NCBI GenBank assembly: GCA_031265875.1
Contig: JAISCA010000019.1
Location: 1-64,000 of the forward strand
Direction of reading: 5' to 3'
DNA length: 64,000 nt
Origin: Propionibacteriaceae bacterium
Lineage (GTDB): Bacteria; Actinomycetota; Actinomycetes; Propionibacteriales; Propionibacteriaceae
The position numbers were made by a program, and so were the translations under genes. Positions 1 to 12,839 of the stretch are shown here, piece by piece (within the stretch, counting starts at the first letter, position 1; every line of letters begins with the position of its first letter). The notes below the pieces were generated by a model. That model worked only from the letters and a program-made list of their open reading frames with translations. It did no database searches and was not told the origin of the DNA.

Positions 1-125
1 CCACCAGCCCCACACTCGACCCCGAGAAGACAAAACACACTCCCACCCCACCCGCACCTATGCTGAACCACATCAAATCAACCCGACGTTGCGTTGACCG
101 CTAGAAATCGCCGCCGAAGAAACGA

Positions 126-185
126 TCGTAACTGCTCTGTGAGCGTCAACCGCGCGGACCACACCCGCCCACAGAGCAGTTACGA
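126..185. repeat. Perfect 16-bp inverted repeat (TCGTAACTGCTCTGTG / CACAGAGCAGTTACGA), 28-nt loop
   Basis: Arms 126-141 and 170-185 are exact reverse complements. Confidence 0.8.
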
Positions 186-492
186 CCACAAACCCAGACC
201 CGGCGCCGACGACCGAGCACTTACGACAACTGAGCTAGATCCGGACCCGGCGCCAGGCCCCGGCGGGAAAGCGGAGAACGACCTTACCGGCTGAATCAGC
301 CATCTGTCCCGGCCCAGCAGGGAGCCACGGCAGACCCCTCCCGGTCCGGCCGCCCGCCAGGGCGGCCGGAACCAAAGACAGTGACAGGAAAGGTCACGGC
401 AGGACGTGGTCGATAGAGACGTGCGGGACGGGGCGTGGGGCAGGGCGACGACGGAGACGCGCGGGATGGGGAAGACGCTGTTGGGATTGGGC

Positions 493-1215
493 TTAGGCGG
501 TCGGGCCGAGTTGGACGCTGTCGGCGCCTAGGACGGCCGAGCCGTCTAGGCGGCCGGTCAGCCAGCCCAACAGTCCGGTGGTGGAGCCGCGCACCTCGAC
601 CAGGCGGGAGCCCGCGCCGAGGGTCTCGTCGAAGCCCTCGTCCGACAGCAGCCGCAGGCGGAAGCCGATGAAGCGGGGCTGCAGGCGCAGGGCGTTCCAG
701 GCCAGCAACCACTGCGCCACTTCTAGGTCGAGATCGGCCATGGTCAGTCCGCAGCCCAAATCGACGTGGTGCAGGACGACCTCGTTCAAGCGCGCCATGG
801 GCAAAGCGATGGCCGGCAGCGGGCCCAAGGGCGTGGCCAGGGCGGCCGCCCAGTGCTCCGGCTCGAAGACGTCCAGAGCGCGGTTCAACTGTCCAGCCGT
901 GGTGTCGAGGTCGACTTGGAGGGCGAGGGCGTCGCGCTGGGAGCCAGCCTCGATGTCGACTCTGGGATCGGACACCGCCCAGGCCGGCTGCCGCTGGCCT
1001 TGACTGACCCGCTCGGCCACGGCGACCAGGCTGAGGGCGTGTGAAGCCAGGTGGGTGGCGACGTGGGCTTTGGTCCAACCTGGCAGCAGGGAGGGGGACT
1101 GCCACTCGGCTTCGGGCAGGGCGATGGTCTCGCCCAGCAGCCGCTGGGTCGATCCGATGGCATGACGGCGTAGCCGTGGAGCCAAGGCGGGGACGAGGAA
1201 GCCAGGTCCGATCAC
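493..1215 (-). CDS. Maleylpyruvate isomerase family (DinB/MDMPI-like) mycothiol-dependent enzyme
   Basis: 240 aa ORF with LLPGWTKAHVATHLASHA motif typical of MDMPI N-terminal domain; GTG start. Confidence 0.75.
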   Translation of the reverse strand: MIGPGFLVPALAPRLRRHAIGSTQRLLGETIALPEAEWQSPSLLPGWTKAHVATHLASHALSLVAVAERVSQGQRQPAWAVSDPRVDIEAGSQRDALALQVDLDTTAGQLNRALDVFEPEHWAAALATPLGPLPAIALPMARLNEVVLHHVDLGCGLTMADLDLEVAQWLLAWNALRLQPRFIGFRLRLLSDEGFDETLGAGSRLVEVRGSTTGLLGWLTGRLDGSAVLGADSVQLGPTA

Positions 1216-1226
1216 AGCACTAACCT

Positions 1227-4200
1227 ATGTCGGAGGAGCCCGCTCGGCCAAGCCATGATCGGACTGTCAGAGCTCCTGACTACGATGCTGACGTGCTCAA
1301 TCGACTAGTCGTCCGAGGGGCCAAGGAACATAACCTGGCCAATGTCTCGGTCGAGCTGCCCCGTGACTCTCTGATCGTCTTCACCGGCCTGTCCGGCTCC
1401 GGCAAGTCGTCGCTGGCCTTCGACACCATCTTCGCCGAGGGCCAGCGCCGCTACGTCGAGTCCCTGTCGGCTTACGCTCGCATGTTCATCGGCCAGATGG
1501 ACAAACCGGCGGTCGATTTCATCGAAGGGCTCAGCCCGGCCGTCTCGATCGACCAGAAGTCGACCTCGCGCAACCCCCGTTCGACGGTCGGCACCATCAC
1601 CGAGGTCTACGACTACCTGCGCCTGCTCTTCGCCCGCATCGGCCTGCCCCACTGTCCGGTCTGCGGCCAAGCCATCTCCCGTCAGTCAGTCCAGCAGATC
1701 GTCGACCGCCTACTGACCCTGCCCGAGGGCACCCGCTTCCAGGTCCTGGCACCGATCGTGTCCGGCCGCAAGGGGGAGTACCGCCACATCTTCCCCGAGC
1801 TGGCCAGTCAGGGGTACGCCCGCGTCCGCGTCGACGGGCAGGTCCACGCTTTGACCGACCCGCCAGTCTTGGACAAGCAGAAGAAGCACAGCATCGACGT
1901 CATCGTGGACCGCTTGCAGGCCAAGGCCGAGGCCAAGCAGCGCTTGACTGACTCGGTCGAGACCGCGCTCGGTCTGGCCGGCGGCCTGGTCGCCATCGAG
2001 TTGGTCGACCGGCCGGCCGGCTCCCCCGACCGGGAGCGGCGCTATTCCCGCGATTGGGCCTGCCCGGCCGGCCACGACGTCACCATGGACGAGTTGGAGC
2101 CGCGCCAGTTCTCCTTCAACGCCCCCTGGGGGGCCTGCCCGGCCTGTTCCGGCCTGGGCACCACCATGGAGGTCGACGCCGAGTTAGTGGTGCCGGACGA
2201 CTCCCTGTCGCTGGATCAGAAAGCCATCGCAGTCTGGTCCACCCCGTCCTCTTTCTCGTATTACCGCACGCTCTTGGCCGCCCTGGCCGAGAGCGAGGGC
2301 TTCTCCTTGGAGACCCCTTGGCGCGACCTGCCCGAGTCCGCCCGTCAGCTCGTCCTGCACGGCCAAGGCGACTCGGTCTACGTCCGTTACCGCAACCGGT
2401 TCGGCCGCGTGCGCAGTTTCAGCGCTCACTTCGAGGGCGTCCTGCCCCATATCAGACGCCGTCACGACGAAGCCGAGTCGGACGCCATGCGCGAGCGCTA
2501 CGCCGCCTACATGCGCCAGATCCCCTGCTCGGCCTGTGGTGGCGCCCGGCTCAAACCGAGTTCCCTGGCTGTGACGGTCCAGGGCCAGAACATCGCCCAG
2601 GTGGCGGAGAAGTCGATCGACCAGGCTCTAGCCTTCGTCGACGGCTTGGAACTGACCCAACGGGAGGCCACCATCGCCGAGCGGGTGTTGAAGGAGGTCA
2701 GGGCCCGGCTCCACTTCCTCTGCGACGTCGGCTTGGACTACCTCACCCTGGCCCGGCCGGCTGGCAGCCTGTCCGGCGGCGAGGCTCAGCGCATCCGCTT
2801 GGCCACTCAGATCGGGTCTGGTCTGATGGGGGTGTTGTACGTCCTGGACGAGCCCTCGATCGGGTTGCATCAACGCGACAACCGCCGCCTGATCGAGACC
2901 TTGGTCCGGCTGCGCGACCTGGGCAACACTTTGATCGTGGTGGAGCACGACGAGGACACCATCCGGACGGCCGACTGGGTGGTCGACATCGGGCCGGGGG
3001 CCGGCCAGCACGGCGGCCGGGTGGTCCACTCCGGGTCGGTGGCCCAGTTGCTGGAGCACCCCGACTCGATCACCGGGGCCTATCTGTCGGGCCGGCGCTC
3101 GATCCCGTCGCCGAGCCGCCGCCGGGCGCTGACCGAGCGGCGGGTGACGGTGCTGGGGGCGACCGAGAACAACCTGCGCCAAATCGATGTCAGCTTCCCC
3201 CTCGGGGTCATGATCGCCGTCACCGGGGTCTCCGGTTCGGGCAAGTCGTCCTTGGTCAATTCGATCCTGTACCAAGGCCTGGCCAAGCGGCTCTACGGCG
3301 CCAAGGCGGTCCCGGGCCGGCACCGCCGGATCGAGGGGGCGGATCAGGTCGACAAGGTCATCCACGTCGATCAGTCGCCCATCGGTCGCACCCCGCGCTC
3401 CAACCCGGCCACCTACACCGGTGTCTTCGATCGCATCCGCAGCCTCTTCGCCGAGACCACCGAGGCCAAGGTGCGGGGCTATCAGCCGGGCCGTTTCTCC
3501 TTCAACGTGCGGGGCGGGCGCTGTGAGAACTGCGCCGGCGACGGCACGATCAGGATCGAGATGAACTTCCTGCCCGACGTCTATGTGCCCTGCGAGGTCT
3601 GTCACGGGGCCCGCTACAACCGTGAGACCTTGGAGGTGAGATACAAAGGCAAGACCATCGCCGACGTCTTGGACATGCCGATCGAGCAGGCCACGGAGTT
3701 CTTCGCCGCTCTGCCCGCCATCGCCCGCCACCTCGACACCCTGGTCGACGTCGGTTTGGGCTACGTCCGGCTGGGCCAGCCGGCCACCACCTTGTCCGGC
3801 GGCGAGGCCCAACGGGTCAAGTTGGCGGCCGAGTTGCGCAAGCGTTCGACCGGACGCACCCTCTACGTCTTGGACGAGCCCACCACCGGGCTGCATTTCG
3901 AGGATGTGCGCAAGCTGCTCCAGGTGCTGGGCAAGCTGGTCGACCAAGGCAATACGGTGGTCGTGATCGAGCATAACCTGGACGTCATCAAGACGGCCGA
4001 CTGGGTGATCGACCTCGGCCCCGAGGGTGGTTCCGGCGGCGGTCTGGTGATCGCCCAGGGCACCCCGGAGCAGGTGGCGGCGACGCCGGGATCCCACACC
4101 GGGCGTTTCTTGGCCCCGGTCTTGAATCGGGGCGGTTTGGACTCAGCCGAGCCGGTCAAGTCGGCCAAGTCGGCTAAATCGGTCGAACCGGCCAAGTCGG

Positions 4201-4373
4201 CTAAATCTGCCAAACTGGCTCAGTCGGCCGAAACGGTCGAATCAGCCGAGCCGGTCAAGTCCGGCGCACCGGCCAAGGCGGCTAAGTCGGCCCGAACGAC
4301 CAAGTCCGTCCGAGCGGCCAAATCGACCAAGGCGGCTGGGCCGGTCCCGGCGAGAGGGGCGGACGATGGCTGA
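1227..4373 (+). CDS. uvrA: Excinuclease ABC subunit A
   Basis: [34 protein letters not shown], duplicated ABC signatures, zinc-finger CxxC motifs; unusual A/K/S-rich C-terminal tail. Confidence 0.98.
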   Translation: MSEEPARPSHDRTVRAPDYDADVLNRLVVRGAKEHNLANVSVELPRDSLIVFTGLSGSGKSSLAFDTIFAEGQRRYVESLSAYARMFIGQMDKPAVDFIEGLSPAVSIDQKSTSRNPRSTVGTITEVYDYLRLLFARIGLPHCPVCGQAISRQSVQQIVDRLLTLPEGTRFQVLAPIVSGRKGEYRHIFPELASQGYARVRVDGQVHALTDPPVLDKQKKHSIDVIVDRLQAKAEAKQRLTDSVETALGLAGGLVAIELVDRPAGSPDRERRYSRDWACPAGHDVTMDELEPRQFSFNAPWGACPACSGLGTTMEVDAELVVPDDSLSLDQKAIAVWSTPSSFSYYRTLLAALAESEGFSLETPWRDLPESARQLVLHGQGDSVYVRYRNRFGRVRSFSAHFEGVLPHIRRRHDEAESDAMRERYAAYMRQIPCSACGGARLKPSSLAVTVQGQNIAQVAEKSIDQALAFVDGLELTQREATIAERVLKEVRARLHFLCDVGLDYLTLARPAGSLSGGEAQRIRLATQIGSGLMGVLYVLDEPSIGLHQRDNRRLIETLVRLRDLGNTLIVVEHDEDTIRTADWVVDIGPGAGQHGGRVVHSGSVAQLLEHPDSITGAYLSGRRSIPSPSRRRALTERRVTVLGATENNLRQIDVSFPLGVMIAVTGVSGSGKSSLVNSILYQGLAKRLYGAKAVPGRHRRIEGADQVDKVIHVDQSPIGRTPRSNPATYTGVFDRIRSLFAETTEAKVRGYQPGRFSFNVRGGRCENCAGDGTIRIEMNFLPDVYVPCEVCHGARYNRETLEVRYKGKTIADVLDMPIEQATEFFAALPAIARHLDTLVDVGLGYVRLGQPATTLSGGEAQRVKLAAELRKRSTGRTLYVLDEPTTGLHFEDVRKLLQVLGKLVDQGNTVVVIEHNLDVIKTADWVIDLGPEGGSGGGLVIAQGTPEQVAATPGSHTGRFLAPVLNRGGLDSAEPVKSAKSAKSVEPAKSAKSAKLAQSAETVESAEPVKSGAPAKAAKSARTTKSVRAAKSTKAAGPVPARGADDG

Positions 4374-6345
4374 TCCGGCCAGCTACCGGCCTCAGCCGGG
4401 CGAGCTGCCTCTCGGGCCGGGGGTCTATCGCTTCATCGACGCCGAGGGCCGCATCATCTACGTCGGCAAGGCCATCTCGCTGCGCTCCCGCGTCAATTCC
4501 TATTTCGCCGATCCGGCCTCTCTGCACTGGCGCACCCAGCTGATGGTGCGCACGGCGACTCGGGTCGAGTGGACCCAGGTCGCCAGCGAGTTGGAGGCCC
4601 TGCAACTGGAATACACCTGGATCAAACGTTACGAGCCCCGCTTCAACGTCAAGTATCGTGACGACAAGTCCTACCCTTGGCTGGCCGTGACCTGGTCGCA
4701 GGAATTGCCTCGCGCCTTCGTCGGCCGGGGAGCCAAGCGGCCCGGCTGGCGCTACTTCGGACCCTTCGGCCAGGCCTGGGCCATCCGCGACAGCCTGGAC
4801 AGCCTGCTCGGCGTCTTCCCGGTGCGGTCCTGCTCGGACGGCGTCCTGAGGACCGCCCAGAGCTCGGGCCGGCCTTGTCTGATGGGCCACATCGGCAAGT
4901 GCTCGGCTCCCTGCGTGGGGCGGATCGACCCGGATCGGCACCGCCGCCTGGTGGAGGAGCTGTGCGCCGTCATGGGCGGGCGCTTCAAGCCCGCCCTGGC
5001 CGCCTTGGAACAGGAGATGGCCGAGGCCGCCCAAGCCTTGGAATACGAGCGGGCCGCCATCCTGCGCGACCGTCTGGCCGCTCTGACCAAGGTGGCCGAG
5101 CGCAACGCCGTCGTCTTGCCCGACGGCACCGACGCCGACCTGGTGGCTTTGGCCGAAGACCCCTTGGAGGTGGCCGTCCAATTGTTCCAAGTCCGGGACG
5201 GCCGTCTGGTGGCCGAGCGCAGTTGGGTGGCGGAACGGGCCGACGACGCCGACCAGGCCGATCTGATCGAGGCCTTCTGTCTCCAGCTCTACGCCACCGC
5301 CACGGCCGGCCAACTGGACCTGAGCGAACGCCGCCGGGCTGTCCCGGCCCAGATCCTGTTGCCGGCGCTGCCGCCTCAGCCGGGGGTCCTCGCCGAGCTG
5401 CTGGCCGGTGAGCGGGGCGGCCCGGTCCAGCTCAAAGTGCCCCAGCGCGGTCAGAAGCGGGATCTGCTGGAGACGGCCGGCCGCAACGCCGCCCAGGCCC
5501 TGGCCTTGCACAAGACCCGCCGGGCCTCCGATCTGGCCACTCGCAACCGAGCCTTGACCGAGTTGCAAGACGCCCTCGGCCTGGACGGCGCCCCGCTGCG
5601 GATCGAGGGCTATGACATCTCCCATCTGCAAGGGGCGCAAACGGTCGCCTCGATGGTGGTGTTCGAGGACGGCCTGGCCCGCCCCTCGCAGTACCGTCAC
5701 TTCGTCATCGGCTCGGTCGAGTCGAACGACGTCGGCGCCATCCGCGAGGTCCTGCGCCGGCGCCTGGGCCGCCTGCGCGACGAGCTCCAACTGGCGACCG
5801 ATCAGGACGACCCCCAGGCCGGCCTGATCGACGCCGACAGCGGGGTGGCGCGGCGCTTCTCCTACGCCCCCTCCTTGATCGTGGTGGACGGCGGCGCCCC
5901 CCAGGTGGCGGCCGCCCAGGCCGTCTTGGACGAGTCCGGCTTCGGCGCGATGGCCCTGATCGGTCTGGCCAAACGGCTGGAGGAGGTCTGGCTGCCGGGC
6001 CAGGAGCATCCCCTCATCCTGCCCCGGCAGTCCGAGGCGATGTATCTCTTGCAGCGGGTGCGCGACGAGTCCCACCGCTTCGCCATCGCCCATCACCGGC
6101 GCCGCCGGGGCCGTTCCATGCTGGAGTCGCTGCTGGACGGCGTGCCCGGCCTGGGGGAGGTCCGGCGCCAAGGCTTGCGCCGCCATTTCGGCTCCCTCAA
6201 GAAGCTGCGCCAAGCCAGCCCGGAGCAGATCGCGGCTCTGCCCGGCTTCGGTCCCAAGCTGGCCCAGGCGGTGGCCCGGGCCGTGGCCGCAGGGCCGGCC
6301 GGGGTCGTCCTCAACACCGCCACCGGCGAGATCAGCTCTGACTGA
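4366..6345 (+). CDS. uvrC: Excinuclease ABC subunit C
   Basis: [24 protein letters not shown] domain, UvrB-binding region, HhH C-terminus; overlaps uvrA by 8 bp. Confidence 0.98.
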   Translation: MADPASYRPQPGELPLGPGVYRFIDAEGRIIYVGKAISLRSRVNSYFADPASLHWRTQLMVRTATRVEWTQVASELEALQLEYTWIKRYEPRFNVKYRDDKSYPWLAVTWSQELPRAFVGRGAKRPGWRYFGPFGQAWAIRDSLDSLLGVFPVRSCSDGVLRTAQSSGRPCLMGHIGKCSAPCVGRIDPDRHRRLVEELCAVMGGRFKPALAALEQEMAEAAQALEYERAAILRDRLAALTKVAERNAVVLPDGTDADLVALAEDPLEVAVQLFQVRDGRLVAERSWVAERADDADQADLIEAFCLQLYATATAGQLDLSERRRAVPAQILLPALPPQPGVLAELLAGERGGPVQLKVPQRGQKRDLLETAGRNAAQALALHKTRRASDLATRNRALTELQDALGLDGAPLRIEGYDISHLQGAQTVASMVVFEDGLARPSQYRHFVIGSVESNDVGAIREVLRRRLGRLRDELQLATDQDDPQAGLIDADSGVARRFSYAPSLIVVDGGAPQVAAAQAVLDESGFGAMALIGLAKRLEEVWLPGQEHPLILPRQSEAMYLLQRVRDESHRFAIAHHRRRRGRSMLESLLDGVPGLGEVRRQGLRRHFGSLKKLRQASPEQIAALPGFGPKLAQAVARAVAAGPAGVVLNTATGEISSD

Positions 6346-6387
6346 GCCGGGCTGGCCCAGCGCTGGTGGCGATGACAGAATGAGCCT

Positions 6388-7251
6388 GTGGAGGCGCGCC
6401 GGATGCAGATCATCATCATCACTGGAATGTCGGGGGCCGGACGGCGCACGGCCGCCCATACCATCGAGGATCTGGGTTGGTATGTGGTCGACAATCTGCC
6501 GGCCGCCCTCCTGATCGATGTGGTGGCCTACTTGAGCCAGCGCCAAGTCGACCGTTTGGCCGTCGTCTTGGACGTCCGCTCGCGCTCCGACCTGGAGCGG
6601 CTGCCAGCCTTGTTCGACCAGCTGGCGCCACTGGCCGAACCGCCCCGCATCCTCTATCTGGAGGCCAGCGATCCGGTCATCGTGCGGCGGCAGGAGTCCA
6701 GTCGCCGGCCGGTGCCGCTGCAGGGCTCGGGCCGTTTGTTGGAGGGCATACAGGCCGAGCGCTGGATGATGTCGACGCTGCGGGCGGCGGCCGACATCGT
6801 GATCGACACCACCGATCTGACCGTGCGTCAGCTGCAGGCCCAGGTCCTGGCCGCTTTCGGCGATCAAGCCGATGTGGCTCTTCAGACCACTGTTTTGTCC
6901 TTCGGCTTCAAGAACGGTCTGCCCTTGGACGCCGACTTGGTCTTGGACGTCCGCTTCCTGCCCAACCCGCACTGGGTGCCGCAGTTGAGGCCGCAGACCG
7001 GCCTGAGCCAGGCCGTCTCACATTATGTCTTGGACCACCCGGCGGCCCAGGACTTCTTAGACCGGATGGCGGCGCTGTTCGACACCGTGGCCCAGGGCTA
7101 TGTCAGTCAAGGCAAACGTCTGGTCGAACTGGCCATCGGCTGCACTGGCGGCAAGCACCGTTCGGTGGCGATGGCGGAGGCGGTGGGGAGCCGCCTGAAC
7201 CAAGCCGGTTGGAGCGCCGCCGTGGTCCATCGCGATCTGGGCCGGGAATGA
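6388..7251 (+). CDS. rapZ: RapZ-family nucleotide-binding protein
   Basis: ITGMSGAGRRTAAHTIEDLGWYVVDNLP; GCTGGKHRSVAMAEA C-terminus; conserved synteny. Confidence 0.93.
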   Translation: MEARRMQIIIITGMSGAGRRTAAHTIEDLGWYVVDNLPAALLIDVVAYLSQRQVDRLAVVLDVRSRSDLERLPALFDQLAPLAEPPRILYLEASDPVIVRRQESSRRPVPLQGSGRLLEGIQAERWMMSTLRAAADIVIDTTDLTVRQLQAQVLAAFGDQADVALQTTVLSFGFKNGLPLDADLVLDVRFLPNPHWVPQLRPQTGLSQAVSHYVLDHPAAQDFLDRMAALFDTVAQGYVSQGKRLVELAIGCTGGKHRSVAMAEAVGSRLNQAGWSAAVVHRDLGRE

Positions 7252-8192
7252 ACGGGGGCGCGCTGCCCGGCGTGGTGGCCTTCGGCGGTGGGCACGGCCT
7301 GGCCGCCACTCTGCAAGCCCTGCGACGGGTGACCGACCGCATCACCGCCGTCGTGACCGTGGCGGACGACGGCGGCTCCTCCGGTCGGCTGAGGAGCGAG
7401 TTCGACTGTCTGCCGCCGGGCGACTTGCGCATGGCCTTGGCCGCTCTCTGCGGCGACGACTCGGAGGGCCGGTTGTGGGCCGACGCCTTGCAGTCCCGCT
7501 TCGGTGGCGACGGACCCTTGGCCGGCCACGCCCTGGGCAATCTGTTGATCGCCGGTCTGTGGCAGCGTGGCCTGGACGCGGTCGAAGGTTTGGACCGGGT
7601 CGGCCGCTTGCTCCACGCCGCCGGTCGGGTGCTGCCGATGTCGACTGAGCCGCTGACCCTGTCCGGCCAGATCCTGGGCCATGATCCCGAACGGCCGGAT
7701 CAGCTCTCGACGGTGTCGGGCCAGGCCCAGGTGGCGGCCACGCCCGGGCAGGTCGTGTCGGTCCGGCTCGATCCGGTCGACCCGCCGGCCCACCCGGCGA
7801 CGATCGAGGCCATCGGGCGGGCCGACTGGTTGATCTTCGGACCCGGCTCCTGGTTCACCTCGGTGGTGCCCCATCTGCTGGTGCCAGAGTTGGCCCGAGC
7901 CGTGGTCGAGTCGCCGGCCCGCCGCCTGGTCGTGCTCAACTTGCAGCCAGCCGGCGAGACCGCTGGTCTGAGCCCTTCCCGGCACGTCGAGATACTGTCC
8001 CAGCACGCTCCCCGGCTGCGGCTGGACGCCGTCATCGCCGATCCCCGTTTCGCGGCCGATCCCAATTTGAGTCCCCAGGTCAAGGCTTTGGGGGCTGAAT
8101 TGACGGTCGCTCCGGTCGGACTGGCCGACGGCTCGCCCCGTCACGATCCACTGCTGCTGGCCGCCACCTTGGCCCGGGCCATGGATCTTTAA
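7248..8192 (+). CDS. yvcK: YvcK/CofD-like gluconeogenesis factor
   Basis: VVAFGGGHGLAATLQALRRVTDRITAVVTVADDGGSSGRLR; start at ATG 7248 inside longer ORF, 4-bp overlap with rapZ. Confidence 0.93.
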   Translation: MNGGALPGVVAFGGGHGLAATLQALRRVTDRITAVVTVADDGGSSGRLRSEFDCLPPGDLRMALAALCGDDSEGRLWADALQSRFGGDGPLAGHALGNLLIAGLWQRGLDAVEGLDRVGRLLHAAGRVLPMSTEPLTLSGQILGHDPERPDQLSTVSGQAQVAATPGQVVSVRLDPVDPPAHPATIEAIGRADWLIFGPGSWFTSVVPHLLVPELARAVVESPARRLVVLNLQPAGETAGLSPSRHVEILSQHAPRLRLDAVIADPRFAADPNLSPQVKALGAELTVAPVGLADGSPRHDPLLLAATLARAMDL

Positions 8193-8241
8193 GCAGTCAA
8201 TTGGCGATTGACCCTTGAATGCGGCATCAGGGAGGGGTTCG

Positions 8242-9246
8242 ATGTGGAACAATGTCCGAGTGGCGTTGACTCAGCAGGTGAAGTCGGAACTGGCGGTCCT
8301 ACCAGTCGTTAAGTACTGTTGCCGTAGGGCCGAGATAGCCACCATGCTGCGCTTCGCCGGCGGTCTCCACATCACCGGGGGCGGCAACATCATGGTGGAG
8401 GCTGAGTTCGACACCGGAGCCGCCGCCCGTCGGCTCAGAGTCGCCATCTCCGAGGTTCACAATCTGCCCAGCGAATTGATCGTGGTGCGTGGCTCAGGTC
8501 TGCGCCGGGGCACCCGTTACCTGGTCTGTCTGGTCCAGGCCGGCCCCGCCATCGCCCGTCTGGCCGGCCTGATCGACGCTCGCGGCCGTCCCGTCCGCGG
8601 CTTGCCCCCGGCCATCGTGGGGGGCAGTCTGTGCGACTGCGTGTCGGCCTGGCGGGCCGCTTTCCTAGCCCACGGCTGCTTGACCGAGCCGGGCCGGTCG
8701 ATGTCGATGGAGATCACCGCTCCCGGCCAAGAGGCCGCCATGGCCCTGGTCGGAGCGGCTCGTCGGCTCAATATCTCGGCCAAGGCGCGCGAGGTCAGGG
8801 GAGTCGACCGGGTGGTGATCCGGGACGGTGACTCGATCGCCGCCATGCTGACCAAGATGGGCGCCCATGAGGCTCTGCTGGCCTGGGAGGAGCGCCGGGT
8901 CCGGCGTGAGGTGCGGGCCTCGGCCAACCGTCTGGCCAATTTCGACGACGCCAATCTGCGCCGTTCGGCCCGCGCCGCCGTGGCGGCCGGAGTCAGGGTG
9001 GAGCGGGCTCTAGAGATCTTGGGCCAGGACATCCCCGACCATCTCCGAGTGGCCGGTCTGCTCCGGCTGGAGCACAAGCAGGCCTCGCTGGAGGAGCTGG
9101 GGGCCCTGCACGATCCGCCGTTGACCAAGGACGCCATCGCCGGGCGCATCCGCCGCCTGCTGGCCCTGGCCGACAAGCGGGCGGAGGAGTTGGGCGTGCC
9201 GCCGACCGAGGCCTCTTTGGCCCCCGATCTGTTGGACGCCGATTAG
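8242..9246 (+). CDS. whiA: Sporulation/cell division regulator WhiA
   Basis: [36 protein letters not shown]-terminus, rapZ-yvcK-whiA synteny; RBS GGGAGGGG upstream of ATG 8242. Confidence 0.95.
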   Translation: MWNNVRVALTQQVKSELAVLPVVKYCCRRAEIATMLRFAGGLHITGGGNIMVEAEFDTGAAARRLRVAISEVHNLPSELIVVRGSGLRRGTRYLVCLVQAGPAIARLAGLIDARGRPVRGLPPAIVGGSLCDCVSAWRAAFLAHGCLTEPGRSMSMEITAPGQEAAMALVGAARRLNISAKAREVRGVDRVVIRDGDSIAAMLTKMGAHEALLAWEERRVRREVRASANRLANFDDANLRRSARAAVAAGVRVERALEILGQDIPDHLRVAGLLRLEHKQASLEELGALHDPPLTKDAIAGRIRRLLALADKRAEELGVPPTEASLAPDLLDAD

Positions 9247-9404
9247 TGGGCCCAGCCCCTAAACCTGTGGACTCGCGGCGCCAGGCGCGGCTCTGGCCGC
9301 GTTGTCGTCGGTCGACGATGGCCCGCATCGCCTCCCTCCTCCGCCTCGCCAGCCCCACGCCTGACACCGCTCCTACTCCCCACCTTTCGGGGCTGGGCCC
9401 ACTA
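9244..9404. repeat. Perfect 16-bp inverted repeat TAGTGGGCCCAGCCCC / GGGGCTGGGCCCACTA bounding a 161-bp segment
   Basis: Arms 9244-9259 and 9389-9404 exact reverse complements; left arm contains the whiA stop codon. Confidence 0.8.
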
Positions 9405-9543
9405 GTCCTGACGTCCCGCCGGGCCGTGTCAATGGCCGACGGCTGGACGGATCACCAACTCGGCCGGACAGATTCGAACAAACTTCTGATGGCCCGGCGG
9501 CGGCGGCGGGGATCGGGACGAGTAGGCTGTACCAAGCCGGTGA

Positions 9544-10611
<1,068 letters not shown>

Positions 10612-10626
10612 TAACTCGTTTCGTTT

Positions 10627-10668
10627 AGACGGCGGGCCCGGCTGGCTGATCGGCCGGGCCCGCCGTCT
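10627..10668 (+). terminator. Strong hairpin between gapA and pgk (16-bp perfect stem)
   Basis: AGACGGCGGGCCCGGC / GCCGGGCCCGCCGTCT, 10-nt loop, no U-tract. Confidence 0.75.
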
Positions 10669-10740
10669 GAGCGACTGGTCCGGGACGGGACAGTGGACGG
10701 AAAGACGCCGCCGCGGCGGCGCAGAAAGGGAATTCAAGCA

Positions 10741-11949
10741 ATGAAGTCGATCCATCAGTTGGGCGACGTGCGAGGCCAGCGGATCCTGATCCGCTGCGAC
10801 TTCAACGTCCCCCTGCGCGGTGATGTCATCACCGACGACGGGCGTATCCGAGCCGCTCTGCCGACTTTGACCAGTCTGCTGGGCGCCGGTGCCAAGGTGA
10901 TCATCATGGCCCACCTGGGCCGGCCCAAGGGCCAGGTCGATCCCCGCTTCTCGCTGGCCCCGGTGGCGCGACGCCTGAGCGAGTTGCTGGGCCAGCCGGT
11001 CAAGCTGGCCCGCGACGTGGTCGGCCCATCGGCCGAGACCACCGTGGCCGGTCTGGGGGCGGGGCAGGCGGCTCTGCTGGAGAACGTCCGCTACGAAGCG
11101 GCCGAGGAGTCCAAGGACGACGCCGAGCGCGCTCGGCTGGCCGCCCAGTACGCCCGCTTCGGCGACATCTTCGTGTCCGACGGCTTCGGCGTCGTGCACC
11201 GTAAGCAAGCCTCGGTCTTCGACATCGCCCGACTGCTGCCCCACGCGGCGGGCGACCTAGTGGTCAAGGAGGTCTCTGTCCTGCGTCGGTTGACGACCGA
11301 GCCCCAGCGGCCCTACGTCGTGGTCCTGGGCGGGGCCAAGGTGGCGGACAAGCTAGCTGTCATCGATAACATGCTCAAAGTGGCCGACACCCTGGTCATC
11401 GGCGGCGGCATGGCGTACACCTTCCTCAAGGCCGAAGGCCTGGAGGTCGGCCAGTCGCTGCTCGACCAGACCAAGGTCGCGGCCTGCGCCGAGTCCCTCA
11501 AGGCCGCCCGGGCGGCCGGTAAGACCATTTTGTTGCCGGTCGACGTGCGCACTGTGACGGACTGGGACTTCGCCTCCCGCACGGTCTCAGGCGAGATCTT
11601 GACCGTGCCGGTGGACCAGATCCCGGCCGACCGCCAGGGCCTCGACATCGGCCCAGCCACCCAGGAACTGTTCGCTCGAGCTGTGACCGGGGCCAAGACG
11701 GTGTTCTGGAACGGTCCGGTCGGGGTGAGCGAGATCGACGCCCTGTCGCAGGGCACGCGGGCCATCGCCCGAGCCCTGGCCGACTGCTCCGGTCTGACCG
11801 TGGTGGGCGGCGGCGACTCGGCGGCGGCGGTGCGCGCCTTCGGTTACGCCGACGACGCCTTCGGCTATATCTCGACCGGCGGCGGCGCCTCGCTGGAGTA
11901 TCTCGAAGGCAAGACCTTGCCCGGTCTGGCCGTTTTGGAGGATGACTGA
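10741..11949 (+). CDS. pgk: Phosphoglycerate kinase
   Basis: [38 protein letters not shown]; start ATG 10741 preceded by AGAAAGGGA. Confidence 0.98.
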   Translation: MKSIHQLGDVRGQRILIRCDFNVPLRGDVITDDGRIRAALPTLTSLLGAGAKVIIMAHLGRPKGQVDPRFSLAPVARRLSELLGQPVKLARDVVGPSAETTVAGLGAGQAALLENVRYEAAEESKDDAERARLAAQYARFGDIFVSDGFGVVHRKQASVFDIARLLPHAAGDLVVKEVSVLRRLTTEPQRPYVVVLGGAKVADKLAVIDNMLKVADTLVIGGGMAYTFLKAEGLEVGQSLLDQTKVAACAESLKAARAAGKTILLPVDVRTVTDWDFASRTVSGEILTVPVDQIPADRQGLDIGPATQELFARAVTGAKTVFWNGPVGVSEIDALSQGTRAIARALADCSGLTVVGGGDSAAAVRAFGYADDAFGYISTGGGASLEYLEGKTLPGLAVLEDD

Positions 11950-12733
11950 GATGGCCTCTCGCACCCCTTTGCTGGCCGGCAATTGGAAGATGAATCTGAA
12001 CCACGTCGAGGCCACTGGCGTGGTCCAGAAGCTGGCCTGGACGCTGGCCGATCTGAGGTATGACCCGGCGCGAGCCGAGGCCGCCGTGATCGTGCCCTTC
12101 ACCGACATCCGGACGGTTCAGAATCTGATCGAGGGCGACAAGCTGCCGCTCAAGTTCGGCGCCCAGGACGTCTCCGGGCATCAGGCCGGGGCTTACACCG
12201 GCGAGATCTCGGCCGACATGTTGGCCAAGCTCAACTGCAGCTACGTGGTGGTCGGCCACTCCGAGCGCCGGCAGTACCACGGCGAGGACGACGCCCTGGT
12301 CAACCTCAAGGCCAAGCGGGTCCTAGCGGCTGGTCTGACTCCCATCGTCTGCGTCGGCGAGGGCCTCGAAGTGCGCCAAGCCGGCCAACAGGTGCCCTTC
12401 GTGCTGGGCCAGATCGACGGTGTCCTAGCCGGTCTGAGCGAGGCCCAGGTGGCGGGGCTGGTGATCGCTTACGAGCCGGTCTGGGCCATCGGCACCGGCG
12501 AGGTGGCGACGCCTGAGGACGCCCAGGAGGTCTGCGGGGCCATCCGGCGACGGGTGGTCGAGCTGATCTCGGCCAAGGCGGCGGCTCAGGTCAGAATCCA
12601 GTACGGCGGCTCGGTCAAGGCTTCCAACACGGCCGACATCATGGCGCAGCCCGATGTCGATGGCGCCTTGGTGGGCGGGGCCAGCCTCGATCCGGTCGAG
12701 TTCGCCCGCATCGTCACCTTCTACCGGGCTTGA
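11942..12733 (+). CDS. tpiA: Triosephosphate isomerase
   Basis: [36 protein letters not shown]. Confidence 0.98.
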   Translation: MTEMASRTPLLAGNWKMNLNHVEATGVVQKLAWTLADLRYDPARAEAAVIVPFTDIRTVQNLIEGDKLPLKFGAQDVSGHQAGAYTGEISADMLAKLNCSYVVVGHSERRQYHGEDDALVNLKAKRVLAAGLTPIVCVGEGLEVRQAGQQVPFVLGQIDGVLAGLSEAQVAGLVIAYEPVWAIGTGEVATPEDAQEVCGAIRRRVVELISAKAAAQVRIQYGGSVKASNTADIMAQPDVDGALVGGASLDPVEFARIVTFYRA

Positions 12734-12776
12734 CCGCCTTCCCGACAGCGTCCGGCCGAGCGCCGGCCAGCCTTGC

Positions 12777-12817
12777 CCTGTCGTCAGTCCCGCCCCGCAA
12801 CCGGGACTGACGACAGG
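12777..12817 (+). terminator. 16-bp perfect hairpin between tpiA and secG
   Basis: CCTGTCGTCAGTCCCG / CGGGACTGACGACAGG, 9-nt loop. Confidence 0.7.
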
Positions 12818-12839
12818 AGAAGATGACAGGAGGTGAGTT

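Noticed and set aside
2054-3526. 490-aa plus-strand ORF in an alternate frame within uvrA
   Set aside because: Arg/Pro/Gly-rich out-of-frame translation, a typical GC-rich artefact.
6403-6480. RapZ Walker A with Arg in place of Lys (GAGRRT)
   Set aside because: Arg at this position is common in actinobacterial RapZ homologues.
4282-6972. 896-aa minus-strand ORF opposite uvrC/rapZ
   Set aside because: Antisense shadow ORF produced by extreme GC bias; low-complexity G/Q/H/L composition and no recognisable domain; the plus-strand genes are certain.
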